Assembly: GCA_001970855.1 (NCBI GenBank)
Contig: LSSN01006111.1
Coordinates: forward strand, 1-64,000
DNA from: Smittium culicis
Lineage: Eukaryota; Kickxellomycota; Harpellomycetes; Harpellales; Legeriomycetaceae
Direction: 5' to 3'
DNA: 64,000 nucleotides
This document shows, piece after piece, positions 36,816 to 49,816 of this stretch. A program made the position numbers and the translations under genes. The notes under the pieces were generated by a model that was given only the letters and a program-made list of their open reading frames with translations, was not told the DNA's origin and did no database searches. Within the stretch, counting starts at the first letter, position 1, and every line of letters begins with the position of its first letter.

Positions 36816-39800
36816 TTAATGATGGGAATGTCTAATAATTTTTTCTCTAATCATATCTTTTCTGCTAATTAGGCCCACTAGTTTTCCCCGATTATTTTGT
36901 ATAAGAACCACCTTTGGTCCCAATGTCTCGAAAATTTCCGAGACTGTTTCTGTTGACGAGTTAACATCTACAACAATAGGCGTATAATCAACTGCATCGC
37001 TAAAATCATACACATTATATCCAAAGTCAGATCGTGATTTACTAAAACTCACAAAGTTGATATTGTTTTGAGGATGGTCACCGTGGCTGAGTGGAAATCT
37101 ATTGAAGCTATTAGCTAGTGATTCAGTGTCTGAATCTTCATAACTATCCAAGTTTATCTGACTAGGGATATCGCTTTCTTTTAGAAGTTTTAAAAGCTTT
37201 TTCCTAGTCGTGATACCTTCAAGCTTCATCTCAGATTTATCATTGACAATAGGAAAAACGCCATAAGGATATGTTAACACAATATCCCTTAATTCTTCTA
37301 TTGTTGTAGTATTTAGCGTCAAAGCAAAAATGTCAGACTTCATAATCGAAGAAATCAGCATGTTCAATGGAGTAGAGTTACGCTCCACATAAGGAAGGCC
37401 ATTAAGCTCTATCAATTGCTCTGAAATCGCACCCGGTGAAACATAATCTGCAATTAACTTTGATATCATAACAACAATCTAATTATTAAATAATAGTAAA
37501 GTTAGATATATAACAAAGTTAGAGTATAGCTTAGTGAGTAAAAAAATTACTATTGTAGGAACAATAAAAGAAACTGCTCCAGTAAGTTCATACATGATAA
37601 CGACAACAGCAACTAAAATACATAATTGAATGAAGGGTAAGGTAAATTTAAAATAAAGCATATGTATGTGTTTTGCTGTATAATATACTTAAAAATAAAG
37701 ATATTTTTATATACCTGTTACACGAGTTACGCCGCCGAGCCCTGCAGCTGCGCCTAAAAAGGCATACGTTGCTGGAGTAATACATGGAACGTCAGGAGAG
37801 CATTGAGAGAAGAATGACGAATTAGGATAAGATCTAATGGCAGAAATTAAAATGTAAAAACAGTGAGCCATTTATTTTTTAAAGGAGTAAAATATAAATA
37901 TCAACCTGTGGAGCGATTGCACTATAATCCCTAGCATTCTTCCAAAAGTTGCGCCAATAGCCATACCTGGAACAAAAATTCCACAGGGAACCTATAAAAT
38001 GGTTCATAAAGTTTATTTGTAAAATAATATAATAATAAGTGTAATAAAATCAGTAATCTAACAATCCAAACAAAGCTAAAAATACCTTGCAACCGTAAGC
38101 GAATCCTGTTCCAAAAAATCTTACTATAGTCGCTAATAGGAGAAGAAAAACCATCGAGAAATTGTTTTCAGGTCTATTACACAAGCATAAACTATTAGAT
38201 ATTTCAAAAAAAAAAAAAAAAGATATTTAGAATTTTCTTACTGACAAAGACCTGCCCAATTCCCATCTTCACATTCTTGAAACAGATAAGATAGTAACTT
38301 ACCCATGTCAATCCTAAACAGTTGTGTAAATCAGAAATAAATAAATGGAATAAAGGACATTAAGAAAAAATAATACAAACCTTGTCATGATATTCAGGTA
38401 AAATACCGATGAAGAGCATAGTGAAATAAAAACGACTTCTTGAATCGGTAGATTTTTAAGATAATTTTTTCTAAATCTGGCGACTTTTAGGTTCAAATTT
38501 GTTAAAATTGCACCACACAAACCCTAATATAGAAAAAATTAAAATAAAATATATTATATTATATTATATTAAAAGTCGTAATAAAAAATAATACAAGTGA
38601 AAATAAAATTCGAAACTTACACCAAAAACTCCAATAATAACAAAGAACAACAATTCGAAAAATTGCCACTGTCTTGTATAAGTAGCTTGGAACATTACTA
38701 GTTTCCCAGTTCTAAAGGGGTTCAATGTATGGATAACAGTAGTTGCAATTAAAGCACAAAAAAAACTTCTTGATAAGGTTTGCAATGGGAATGTATAGCT
38801 AATATCTTCCATTGAAAATAAAACGCCTCCGACTGGCGAGCCAAAAGCAACGGCAATTCCAGCAGCTGCGCTCGCCGATAAAATTTCCCTGTGCTTAACT
38901 TTGGAATAAAAATTGAAGATTAAATTTAGTATATAAAGAAACATTATAGACTAAAATTTTAGTAAATGTGTAATTATACTCTTGTTATTTTTGTATTTTC
39001 CAAAATTTTGAGAAACAACATTCCCTACGCAACAGCCCATGTGAACAGCTGGCCCTTCTTTACCGACACTAATACCACTTGCAACTGCAAGAGCCTATAT
39101 AAATAAGAAAATAAAGCAGTTCAAGATATTAAATCTAAATCAGCAGAATATTAACAAAATGATATATTCGATATTAAAGCGTACTAATCCAGAGCTTTTT
39201 ATCAATAAAGTCCAGGAATCTAAAAACTTATTTGCGTGAAATCCGCCTATTGAAGATTTATGAATAGAATTAGGTTGAGTGAATACATATAATAAATTTA
39301 ATGAATTCGTACCCAAAATAGTTTTAAGTTCAGGTAAGCCCGAGCCTGCAGCAGTAGGTGCAAAATATTGAACCAAATATGCACAAGTAAAGGCAAAAAT
39401 AAACTACTCGAAAAAGGAGCAAAGAAAAATAGTTGCAAAATTTAATAAATTTAATTATAGAGTATCTATAAATGAGAAATCAATAATGAAGTAAAAACGA
39501 TTTACACTTATAAATATGTAAGAAATCCAGTTTAAATAGTAAATATTCTTTCCAGTGAATAAATGACTCCACTCTTTCCAATCGGGACATGAGCCATCTA
39601 AAAAATAGATCTTTATTAGAAAAAATAAAAAAAAAGTACATAAATATATACATGATAGTACGAGAAAGAAATTTACATTTATCCCAGCTTTGCCAGCAGC
39701 AAAACTTTTCATTTAGCCACCAATACTTAGAACAGTACCCTAGTTTGATATCGCTAAGCCATTCGGTAACAATCGAAATAATTCCAGTATTCAATCCAAT

Positions 39801-40069
39801 TACACAACCTACGAGTGAGATTACAACCCATACTTGTACTGTTTCATAGACGCTGGTAAGAAGCGATTTTAAGGTGTCTACAGTTGAGCTGTGCACTTCT
39901 TTTCTTTTTTCTCTTTCATTTTTTGACTCATCAAGCCAATCTATTAATTGCGTATACTCAGAGGTTTTTTCTTGTAAAATTGAAAGTTTATTGTGGAATT
40001 TTGTTAGGTACCTATTGTTTCGAATTCATCGAATCTCGCTGTTAATTCGTTAGGTAGTTCGTTAGCCAT
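36816..40069 (-). CDS. CLC-family chloride channel/transporter
   Basis: Fourteen exons on the minus strand run from ATG at 40069 to the stop at 36816: 40069-40012, 39940-39677, 39597-39506, 39403-39313, 39246-39185, 39094-38980, 38898-38621, 38523-38381, 38313-38242, 38191-38086, 37991-37906, 37833-37715, 37612-37551, 37478-36816. They give 736 residues, close to animal ClC-3/4/5 and yeast Gef1. All three selectivity motifs are present: GSGLPE (158-163), GKEGPAVH (200-207) with gating Glu202, and VPCGIFVPG (428-436). FDEFETIDW at the N-terminus is typical of the endosomal branch. Two CBS domains end the protein (about 530-720), the second near [19 protein letters not shown]. The position equivalent to the proton glutamate (ClC-5 Glu268) is Asp259 in SMEDISY. 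It probably sits in endosomal, vacuolar or Golgi membranes as a Cl-/H+ exchanger. Confidence 0.9.
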
Positions 40070-41647
40070 TTTTGCAGCTGATCATACTACTATAAATGGA
40101 TACAATCTTACAAATTAATTTTAAAATAATCGTTTTAAGATGCTAAAATAAAGAAGGGTTTATAAGTTTAAATAAACCATTATTTATGTCAGGCTAATAA
40201 TTAATTGCAGAAAGTTAGTGATAAAAAAACAGCCAATAATAAATTATACTCGTCTAGAATACTCGCAGCCTATAATTTTAATCAAATGGGTACAATTTAA
40301 ATTCTATTCTAGCTGTTTTTTCATTTAGGCTATGAGCCAATTTTAGAAGGCTTTAGCTTTAAACCAGTATTTCACATTTCTTTCTTCTACTAAAAATTTC
40401 TAGTACCATTTATTTAATTGCAATAGATGAACTGACTAAGGACAGAGATAAATATCATAGCTGATTCTACTAGAATAAATTTCAGCTTTTTATTTTAATA
40501 CTATTTTACCAATAATTTTTTATTTCATTCAATTATTTTTTTAAAGCTCTTAATAAAGGTTTTACTTCAGTTTACTTAGTAAATAATTTCGACAAGGCTA
40601 ATTTTAATATTAAATTCACTAATTTTAAGGTTTAAACCTACAATAACAATAAAAAAGTCAATTTACAAATAAAGTTATTACAAGCGCTGTATTATTGAAC
40701 TTTGGTCAACAAACATACTTTAGCATACATTTTTAGTTTAATCATGACACTAAATATACTGATAGATATTGTAAATAAATAGGAGATTACTTTTTTTATA
40801 ATTGCTATGTAAATTAATAAAAATACAAGATCATAATACGTGAGATTATTAATGAAGTGAGTGAATTATTACAGTTTTAATTTGTTAAACCGGCACATTA
40901 AATTTGAAAAAGCATTACTACATAGAAATGATATTTCTATCCATCTTGTATCAATTTAATTGTAATCTATATATTTTTATTATTAGATAATTTAGGCTAA
41001 TTCGATATATACTCTGCAGCACTACAGGCCTTAAAATACTTCTTGAAATGAGATTTTCTCATCTTATTAAAACGTGGTATAAAAATACGGAATTTTGTGA
41101 AGATATATGATACAAAATATAATTTTTTTGCAAGCTGATCGATACAAATATAAAAAGCAATAAATTTAAAACTGTGACTATAAGTATTAAGTATAACATT
41201 TCTAGCTCAAGAATTCTACGATTGCGATAAAAGCTGTATTAGCAGAATGCTTTTTTCTCAAATATTACTCAAAAATTTTTTAGCAAACCTCAATTTTTAT
41301 ATCATAACTTCGTTAAAAATAAAAGCACTTTTCTTATTTCATTGCAACAATTCAATTTATTAAAAGGGAGTATATTAAATAATTTATATTTCTGGAGTGA
41401 CCATTCTTGCTTTTTTATATAAATCAAGCGCCAAATCAATTAAAATATGAAATAAGTATACTAATACGTGATATTGTAATAAAAAAGGCACATTTTTGAA
41501 TTTTAAAATTACGCACGCTTCTGATGTTTAGTTCATTTTTAAAATTTTTATTATTTATAGACTTCATTATGGGTAATAATTCAAGAACTTTTTTCTTTTG
41601 GCCTAGTCTTAGCGCCATAAAAAAGAAATTAGCAAATTGTATCTTAT

Positions 41648-41830
41648 CCCTTTCCCGTTCAGCACTTTTTAAAAAACCAATTGTTTGATTCGTATATGAT
41701 TTATAAGTAAATTCATTATATGCTGTCATATTACTATAAGAAATTATTTCTAAAGTCCTTGGAATTAAAGTATAATTTGAATCCAGTTGGCTATATTAGA
41801 TAGATAAAAAACAGCATTATGCCCAGGATT
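41648..41830 (-). mobile_element. MITE-A copy, degraded right end
   Basis: It begins CCCTTTCCCGTTCAGCACTT and continues with the family core (GATTCGTATATGATTTATAA and GTTGGCTATATTAGATAGAT). The right terminus is degraded and the left flank is TTAT rather than TTAA. Confidence 0.65.
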
Positions 41831-41838
41831 AGGTTGAT

Positions 41839-42028
41839 CCTTTCTGAGGCCAACACTCTTAAACTTATTTAAAAATCATAATTGGATAAGCCATACATTA
41901 TAGATTTATTATTGGATATATACTAATTATCAGCCAATAATTTATTGTTAGCTTATATTAATTTATCATCTTATCATATGGTTGGATAGTTTTGGTAGAT
42001 CAAAATAAGCTAACCGCCCCTGAAAGGG
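41839..42028 (-). mobile_element. MITE-A subfamily 2 copy
   Basis: 190 bp starting CCTTTCTGAGG and ending GCTAACCGCCCCTGAAAGGG. The body differs from the main family (ATTGGATAAGCC and TATGGTTGGATAGTTTTGGT) but matches 63146-63333 along its length. The ends and size are those of MITE-A. Confidence 0.7.
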
Positions 42029-42104
42029 TAATTGATATTAATACTATAAATAGTTAATTTTTAACTAAATAGTTAAATTCAGCTAAAGTTAGATATTTTT
42101 ATTA

Positions 42105-42294
42105 CCCTTCCCCGTCTAAAAATTCATTAAAAAAATGTATTTTTTGGTTCTTTTACGATTTATAAGCAAATATATTACTTGCTAAAATTTTACAACAACC
42201 TGATATATCTTAAGGCCCCGGAATTACAGTGCTTTAATCGAGTGCTATTGGCTGTATTTTGTTGATCAAATCCAGTCTACCGATCGTGAAAGCG
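42105..42294 (-). mobile_element. MITE-A copy, near intact
   Basis: 190 bp from CCCTTCCCCGTC to CCGATCGTGAAAGCG, with TTAA on the right (42295-42298) and TTA on the left. It is the best undisturbed template for the interrupted copy at 19.75-20.14 kb. Confidence 0.75.
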
Positions 42295-42720
42295 TTAACT
42301 AGAAGTCAATAAATTTTATCAAATATTGTTTTGTACTAATTTTTAATAGAAATTAAAAATACTTTTTATAATTAATTAATTAAATATTTCAGCTTTAGCT
42401 TATCTTATAATAATCTTGCAATATCTGACTTTAATAAAAAAGCTTATATAAAATAATTCGACATCTTAATATCGCCAGGAATTATCAATTTATTTGAAGA
42501 TATTATCTAAGAACTTTGGTGAGAATGAATTCAAAAAAATAACACAAATATATAAATAAAAATTCACAGTAAAAGGATACATTATTGTTTCAGTTGATTT
42601 AATTTAATGAATTTAAATAAGGAAAAGTGAATTTCAAAAAACAATCAAAAATAGTCTCAAATTAAGCTATTTGATTTTCAACTTGCAATATCTTGGGATA
42701 TTATCAGAAAAAAGAAAGTC

Positions 42721-43629
42721 TCATTTTTCAGAATAGTATACCAATTTTTTTCTAGATATCCCAGAGTGTTTTGATATCCAATCGATATAATAATATGCAT
42801 TAGTGAAAAAGTATAGAGTATCCTTCTTCTCGCATACTTCGACTCCAGTATCGTCGACTGGAAGAACAAATGAAACAACACCGACGATAGCGTTTTTTAT
42901 ATTCTGCTTTAAAGGGTTTCTAGAGTCAAATACAAGTGGGCCGCCTGAATCTCCAAAACAGAATCCTCGATTATTGATATTAACAGCACATATATTATGT
43001 TTATTATTACCATTCCAATATTTATCCGCTCTAGCACAGGAATTATCATTTTTTAAATCAATTTTTGAAACCATCAGATATTTAGAAGCTCCGCTGCCAT
43101 CAAATGTATGGCCCCATCCTAAAGTCACTGTGTCAATATTGTTTGTATTATGATTATATATTTTTGCATATTCAATTTTAGATGTATTTTTTAAGTTATT
43201 ATCTATTTTTCTCGTAAGTTTGATAATAGCTATATCATTTTTAAGAGTTTTAGGGTTATATTTATCATGAGCGATAACTTTTTTAACATTATATACTATT
43301 TTATTTTGCGCAATTCCCATATCACTTCCAACGTGAATTTTTAAAGAATTCAAGTCAACAAATTTCTCATCGTGATATACGCAATGCGCAGCTGTTAAAA
43401 TTGTATCACCGGATAAAAGTGATCCGCCACAGATATGATTTTGACTTGTTTTGTGTATTAATACGAGGTATGAAAATGCTGAAAATTTAGCTTTATTTCC
43501 ACCAATGATCCTCTTTTTCAGGTCATTTTCTCTCCATGACTGATTCAAGTTTGTGTATATTTTACTTGCATATAAAGGTATTACTAACCCAAAAATAAAA
43601 AATATTGTTTTGTAGAATTTAAACAACAT
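42721..43629 (-). CDS. Secreted chymotrypsin-fold serine protease (S1 family)
   Basis: A single-exon gene of 302 residues. A hydrophobic signal peptide (residues 1-21, FYKTIFFIFGLVIPLYAS) is followed by a short propeptide ending in KKR and the mature N-terminus IIGG (41-44), so it is made as a zymogen. The catalytic triad is complete: His82 in LTAAHC, Asp132 in NDIAII, Ser228 in GDSGGP. CGGSLLSGDTILTAAHC carries the conserved first disulfide. The specificity position six residues before the Ser (chymotrypsin numbering 189, Asp in trypsin) is Gly (GFCFGDSGG), so a preference for Lys/Arg is unlikely. Secreted S1 proteases are common in fungi that live on or in animals; this role is inference. 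The lack of introns is unusual beside its intron-rich neighbours. Confidence 0.9.
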   Translation of the reverse strand: MLFKFYKTIFFIFGLVIPLYASKIYTNLNQSWRENDLKKRIIGGNKAKFSAFSYLVLIHKTSQNHICGGSLLSGDTILTAAHCVYHDEKFVDLNSLKIHVGSDMGIAQNKIVYNVKKVIAHDKYNPKTLKNDIAIIKLTRKIDNNLKNTSKIEYAKIYNHNTNNIDTVTLGWGHTFDGSGASKYLMVSKIDLKNDNSCARADKYWNGNNKHNICAVNINNRGFCFGDSGGPLVFDSRNPLKQNIKNAIVGVVSFVLPVDDTGVEVCEKKDTLYFFTNAYYYIDWISKHSGISRKKLVYYSEK

Positions 43630-46600
43630 CGTTTTATTTGTATATCAGTTTAATTTTAATTATTATATATTTCGAATTTCTAAAAGTTTAAAATAGTTAT
43701 TAATTCTTATATCAGATAATTTTGCTTTTTAAAATTTTTTACTTAATTTCTATACCTTTTATATCAAAATTTTCATAATTTTCGAGATATGAACTTATGA
43801 ATTTGTTTTTTATAGAGTTGATATACTTTAAAAGTATATTTTTGGTTTAACAAATTCTAAAGGATATTATTCTTTTTAGAATATTCAATCTTATAATTGT
43901 AACATTGTTATTTTTCAAATGTATAACTAAGTTTATCAGCATGTATACTATTTTTTCCAGATATTTTTTTATATAATACTCTATTAGCCTGTAGATGCGC
44001 CTTTATGCTATAACGAAAAGTAATTTTTTTTTTTAATGTACTATACATATGTATAATCAATAGCGAATACTAAATAATAATAATAAATAAATAATAAAAC
44101 ATCCTTAATAAAAAAAATACAAAAAGTGTTCGCTTTTTATTTTTAAATTTTCAAATTATATAATATCAAATACATTTATTTAGAAAATTATAATATGTGC
44201 ATTTATTTAAAAAGGAAATAATAAATAAGTCGAGATATACATGCATTCAAATAAAACATATACGTAAGAACTTATCTTCATCTTGAAAACTTATATTGCA
44301 TTACAATATATTTACTTATTTAAAAAAATATATGAAAAAAAAAACAAGAAATAGCATTCTCAACCAATTTAGTCATCTTTGAAATATGATAATGTTTATA
44401 TATCAATGTACTATTCCATAAATATATAAGTGCAATCTTTATTTTAGTCGTATTAAGGCCTAATCTTCAATATATTAGACAAAGGATTTATCTTTAAGAT
44501 ATTTTTTCTTGCAGGAATTAGCCTACTATATGGTAAACAAATTTATTTTGACAGATTATTGAATAATTTATAAAATTATACTTTTTAAATGCTAAAATCT
44601 ATTAGTATGATAAAAATAATATAAATTGTGAGCTGTAGCAAACTAAAAAAACAAAAGTTTACTCTTATTATTTAATAAAGATTAAATTTTGTATTTTTGT
44701 CTGTATTGGCAAATATTATAATATAATTAACAGTTGTATATGAATACTCATTCTTTATCCTTTGTTAAAAAGAAAGAAAAACAAGATTTCAATAAATTTG
44801 AAAGATAATATCTAATTTTTGTAATAAATATATATATTGTTATACCGCCATTTTAAGAGAATACAAAATAGAGCACAAATACTTCTGTTATCTCTGAATT
44901 TTTTTTTTTTTTACTTTCATTATGTTTATTGCTTTGTGAGTATGTACATATTTCCTTTAAATACATATTTTAATATTCCTAATATATAATTATAAATAAT
45001 TTTACGATTATATTGCATCGCATAAGCTAAATATTTATATAAAGAACTATCTAATAAGCGAAATTTAATTATTTTATAATTTATTTAAACTTTGGTAAAA
45101 AATGTATTCAAAAATACACATTATTTAATATTGATTATTTTTTATCTAATTAAAATATCATAAATTAAAACAAAAAGCACTTAATACATTTTACTTTCCT
45201 TCAGGTTATAAAATTATTAACTAAAAAAAACTCCATCTTAATATTTCAATATTTGTCATATTATATATCCTTTAATTAATAGCTGGGAATTAAACTTGCA
45301 ACATATTACTTCATGAAATTATTTACTAAAAAAATCATTGTTAAAATCAGCAATATAAAATTTGTTTAAACTATACTGGAGGTATTAAAATTGAAAAATC
45401 TAATAAAAGGAAAAAAGGTTTACATATTATCATGAAATTAAGTTTTAAAGATTTTTTAATTAAATGATGTAGCTTTGAAATTTTTTTTTTTTTTTTTGTG
45501 ATAAATTTTAAAATAAAAATTAAAAAAATTCAAATAGTGCATATGGAATGTAATCAATTTTAATTTTTAATTAAGAATACCTTTGTTCATAAATTCTCTT
45601 TCTTTGTGAATGCTCTAAATTAAATGATTTTTTAATAAATCAGTTTAAAATTAATTGATACATTTTTTAAAGTATAAAAATTTAAATTCAAATTTAAAAA
45701 TATTATTATTAAACAATATTTTATATATTTATAAATATTTATATGCTTAATCATATTTAATTCATACACTTTTATTTTTTCAACCTAATTCTTAAATTTA
45801 TGATAATTTAGAATTATAATGTCTTTAAATAACAGAAAATTTAAAAAAATAAAATATTTTAATATTTCCCCTCATTTTTCTGTTTTTATACTATTTCCAA
45901 AGGTTGTTTATAGTGAATATAATTCATTAAAAAAAAGGAATTTCTAGTATAAAATAGAAACTATAGGCAGAATTCAGACATCGGATTTCGATTTTTACAT
46001 TTGAATATAAATTTAAACTTGTCTATTAGTCATTTTACGGTGTTAGAAAATTCTTTGAATACTATTTTATATAGTCTGCATAAAAAGAGTATTCTAATTT
46101 ATTTTTTCTTTTTTTCCTTTTAAATATATTTATCAAAATTCATATATCAACTTTGAAGTTTATCACAGTTTTAAAAAAAAATATCTAGAAGCAAATTCAA
46201 TCAATAAATTAATCAGATATAATTTAGTAATGCGTTATTTAAAATGCTTTAGTATTATAAAAAATATATTTATTAAAACTTTTAATTCCTAAATAAAGAC
46301 TTGAATTGCTTTATATATATAACTCTGTTCGCTATAAAGCTATACATTTTTTATTAATTTTTAATAAAAATCATAAAAATTTTTAGTCAATAGTAAATGC
46401 GAACCTAACTCGGTTTCTGAAGTATAGAAATGGCTTGTTTTGATATTACAGAGATACCCCTCTTCAAAGATAATACATAGAATTGGTATATCAGAATAAA
46501 TTTGAATAATTAATGATATGGGGAAGTTTTGGATCTATCAGCTGGGATAATAAAGAAAATCAGTTTAACAGTTTATTATCAAGTTAAAATTACTATATTA

Positions 46601-47620
46601 GATAAGGAACTAAAAATTACTATCGCCAATAACAAAATGTATTAAAGCTTATTGATTTTTCAACAAGATTAAGCCAATTACTTTAAATCTCAAGGAAATA
46701 TATCATATATGTAACAAAGTAATTTTCTCACTTTTTTTTTCTACCGCAGCCTCCAGAGCTCATACTAATTGAAAATTTCTGTACAAAAGTTTAAAACAGA
46801 CCAATATAATATCACAGTATAATATTATAAATTTCGAATCGTACCAAAGGTTGTAAAATGAATGAATTAAAGTATCCATGGATACTTTAACCAAAAAAGC
46901 GTCTTTTATTTATATAGTAAATTTTTTTATTAAAATAAAAAGTTTGATGCGAAAATTTTTGAAAAAAACCGTAATTTATCAATTTTTTTAATTTTTAACT
47001 TTATTATTTAATTCTATAAGAATATTAATTTTCTCAAAGTTTATTAAATAATTCATAGAGTAAAAAAAATACTTATACTTGCTAAAAGTTTGAAGTTAGT
47101 AGGTCTAATATTAAAAAATTTATCAAAAAAACAAAAAAAAAAAATCGAGAGCTTTTTTGTTCAGACCGTAGATTATTTTTGGTTTATTGTAACACAATTT
47201 TCAAAATTTTGTTCCATAAACTTGCAATTGTGGCATATAGCTGGAGATTTAATGTAGCTAAGGTTATATATTAAATTTCTCGCTCTCAGAAATGAAGGTT
47301 TTATGCAATCGTTATTCATTTTTTTAACACCAATTTTTTATTGGCACAAAAAAAAAAAACGATATTATTTACCATGATAGTCATATTAAATATATTAAAA
47401 ATAGACGTGAAAGATTTTTTTATTAATTAAATGTAATTTTAAAGTTTTTCACCTTTGATATATTGAATATCAATTTACGATTAGAGAATCTGAGAGCTTT
47501 AAAAATAAAAATAATTGCTTTAGATATAAAATTTTCCACATTACCAATAAAATAGGTGAAGAGAAATATTATTTTTTTTCTATGTATAGAATATTTTTTC
47601 TTAATCTATATTTTTAGAGA
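43630..47620. other. AT-rich intergenic region
   Basis: No open frame, repeat family member or RNA gene recognised. Long runs of A or T are common. One perfect 24-bp palindrome lies at 46867-46890. Confidence 0.5.
46867..46890. repeat. Perfect 24-bp palindrome
   Basis: TTAAAGTATCCA followed by its exact reverse complement TGGATACTTTAA, with no spacer. It lies about 750 bp before DIRS element 2 and is bounded by TTAA. Confidence 0.6.
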
Positions 47621-47888
47621 TTAGATAAATTATACGTCATTTGATGGGTTCATATTAAGTGCTTTCATCTTTTTACATAAATATTGACAAAAAGAGTTAT
47701 AAAATAAGGTGGAAAATATTTTTTAAAATAAATATAGCGCAAAGGTACGTTATCACAATTTTTTTATCACCTTTTTTTTTTTTCGCATAGATACACTAGC
47801 AGCATTTAAAAAGACTAATCAAATACTGAAATAATTGATTCAAAAACTTTAAAAACAAATCTTAAACCTCTAGAAATACTATTTAAAC

Positions 47889-48760
47889 ATGGCTGTACAT
47901 ATATTTAACCAACTAGTAACCTCTATGGAAAGCATGAATGAGAAACTGAACAATGTATTCATGGGTATACAGACTCAAGCCACTAATATCGAAGATCGAT
48001 TTGTAACATTTAAAACACCGAAAATGAAGTTTACAGTTTAATTCAAACCCACTATGACTATCCAGTCAATCGAGAAAGGCTTTCATAGGTCTACACTGGA
48101 AGAAACATAGAAGGGAGCGATTCAAAGCAGTCATGAGATTTTAGCATGTAATACTCGTTTCCGCCACCCAAAGATTCAATTTCGAGTGTAGCAAAGAAAG
48201 CCTATATAGCTATTTTTGGGATTCAAGTAGCATTAGCTCAATTATATCTTTCTGTGGACAATTATGTCCACAAAAGAATTCAAGAAAACGCGTATATATC
48301 CATTTAAGACATAAGAATTGTGTTTCCCAGCACAATGAAATAGATAATATCCAAAAATACATCCAATATTACACAGAACCGTCTCAATAACATGCAAGCA
48401 GTCATGGAGCTACCTTGAAGACCTATAAAATTATTTGAATCGGACACAGTACCTCTGATGAGTCAAAAGAAGTTCAAAATCATATTATTTAGCAAGAAAG
48501 CAATCAAAAATTCTAGGATCAGAAACCCTTTTGGGGGCGCCAATAGTACTGAGAGCTACATCCCTCCAGAAATTACAATGCAACAGCGCAGAATTCGAAT
48601 GCTACCAAGCCTAAGTCAACAAAATTCACTTTCACTTCCACTTCAGGGCTTTGTGCGAGAGGCAGAGGTAGAGTCGTGGAATAGGAAGAGGATGCCACTA
48701 AGCTCCCTAAGTTGTCTTAAAATTGAGGGCCTTCTCGAATTTTCAGAAACGCCTACGTAA
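47889..48760 (+). pseudogene. DIRS element 2 gag-like region
   Basis: An ATG at 47889 opens 50 codons (MAVHIFNQLVTSMESMNEKL at the start) before a stop. A second open piece at 48458-48760 is Arg/Ser/Gln-rich, and in another frame near 48650 reads RGRGR, as is usual near the end of DIRS gag. Identity rests on position in the element. Confidence 0.5.
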
Positions 48761-49029
48761 GACTCACGGAAAGAACTTGGACCAGGAATATTGTAGATAA
48801 GAATTTAATGATACTCTTCAAAAAAAAAAAAAATTCTAGTTACGAGCACAAAATTCAAATGTAACTGGCCAACGCTTAAAAAAAAATCCACTGCTGAAAA
48901 TAATTACTCATAGTTAAAAGATAAGGTTGAGCCGAGAGAAAATCATGGACCTGTCAGAGGAATTAGCCTCTTTGCTGTGAAAAAAAGTGATCAAAAAAGT
49001 CAATCACTCGAATTCAGTATTTTACAGTC

Positions 49030-49490
49030 AGTTATTTTGTATTATGAACAAGACTTGCGATCTAAGGCCAGCATCGGATCTGAGAAAATTCATTAAGTTT
49101 ATGTCGAACAATTTCAAGATAGAGCCGCTCAACTCGTCTGGAGGCTAATCTGGAAGAAATTTTTTATGGCTTCCCTGGATCTGAAAGACGCCTTTCTCAA
49201 AATTCTGATACTTAAGGAATGTCTTAAATTCTTACGCTTCATCTGGAATGATCACCAACTCCAGTTAAAGATACTGCCATTCGGTCAATTTCTGTACTCG
49301 CAAACTTTCAAAAAGGTGATAAGTACAGATTTCGTGAGCCCAAGAACGTGGAATCAGAGTGGTAAAGTACTTGAAAGATCTCCTAATCTTAGCAGAGTTC
49401 AGTGAGAAGTTCAGTATTGACACAACCGCGATCCAGAAAAAATTTGCGGAACTTGGACTCATGATAAACAATTATAAATAAATTAATATT
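49030..49490 (+). pseudogene. DIRS element 2 reverse transcriptase
   Basis: Segments in order are RPASDLRKFIKFMSNNFKIE, then after a frameshift ASLDLKDAF...KFLRFIWND...LKILPFGQF (49166-49320), then in a third frame GIRVVKYLKDLLILAEFSEK (49351-49410). These are DIRS/Ngaro RT motifs. The catalytic Asp of motif A is kept (DLKDA), but the YxDD box reads YLKD, so the first active-site Asp is lost. Confidence 0.8.
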
Positions 49491-49816
49491 CCAAGAAAGT
49501 CAATAGAACACCAAGGATTGAACATCAATACCAGGGTGATTTCATTGAAGTTGCGTCGTCCAAGGCCAGAGGTCAACGATGGAACACCGTAAAAATATTG
49601 AACATTGATGGAAAACATTGAGTACTAACCATATTCATTGATAAGTCAAAGGTGATTTCAGTTGAAATTCTGACTGTTCACCATTTGCCCAAGAGGTTCT
49701 TGCAGCTAAATAATAAGATATTATTAAAACTCAAGGTATGTGCATAGATCCTTCAATTCCAGAATTAATACCTCTCCAAGTGAAATTATCACTCTTTCCT
49801 ACCGGTAACACAATAA

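Larger units (their letters stand above)
40070..42720. other. Intergenic region with a MITE-A trio
   Basis: Upstream of the CLC start is AT-rich DNA with no recognisable gene. A frame at 41436-41729 (minus) overlaps the first MITE and is not a gene. Three MITE-A copies occupy 41.65-42.29 kb. Confidence 0.5.

Noticed and set aside
39589..39849. 86-codon plus-strand frame
   Set aside because: Antisense to CLC exons 2-3.
41436..41729. 97-codon minus-strand frame
   Set aside because: Its start lies inside a MITE-A copy; the rest is compositional and shows no domain.
42803..43153. 116-codon plus-strand frame
   Set aside because: Antisense shadow of the S1 protease gene.
42721..43629. Calling the protease a trypsin
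   Set aside because: The residue six before the catalytic Ser is Gly, not Asp, so only the S1 fold is claimed.
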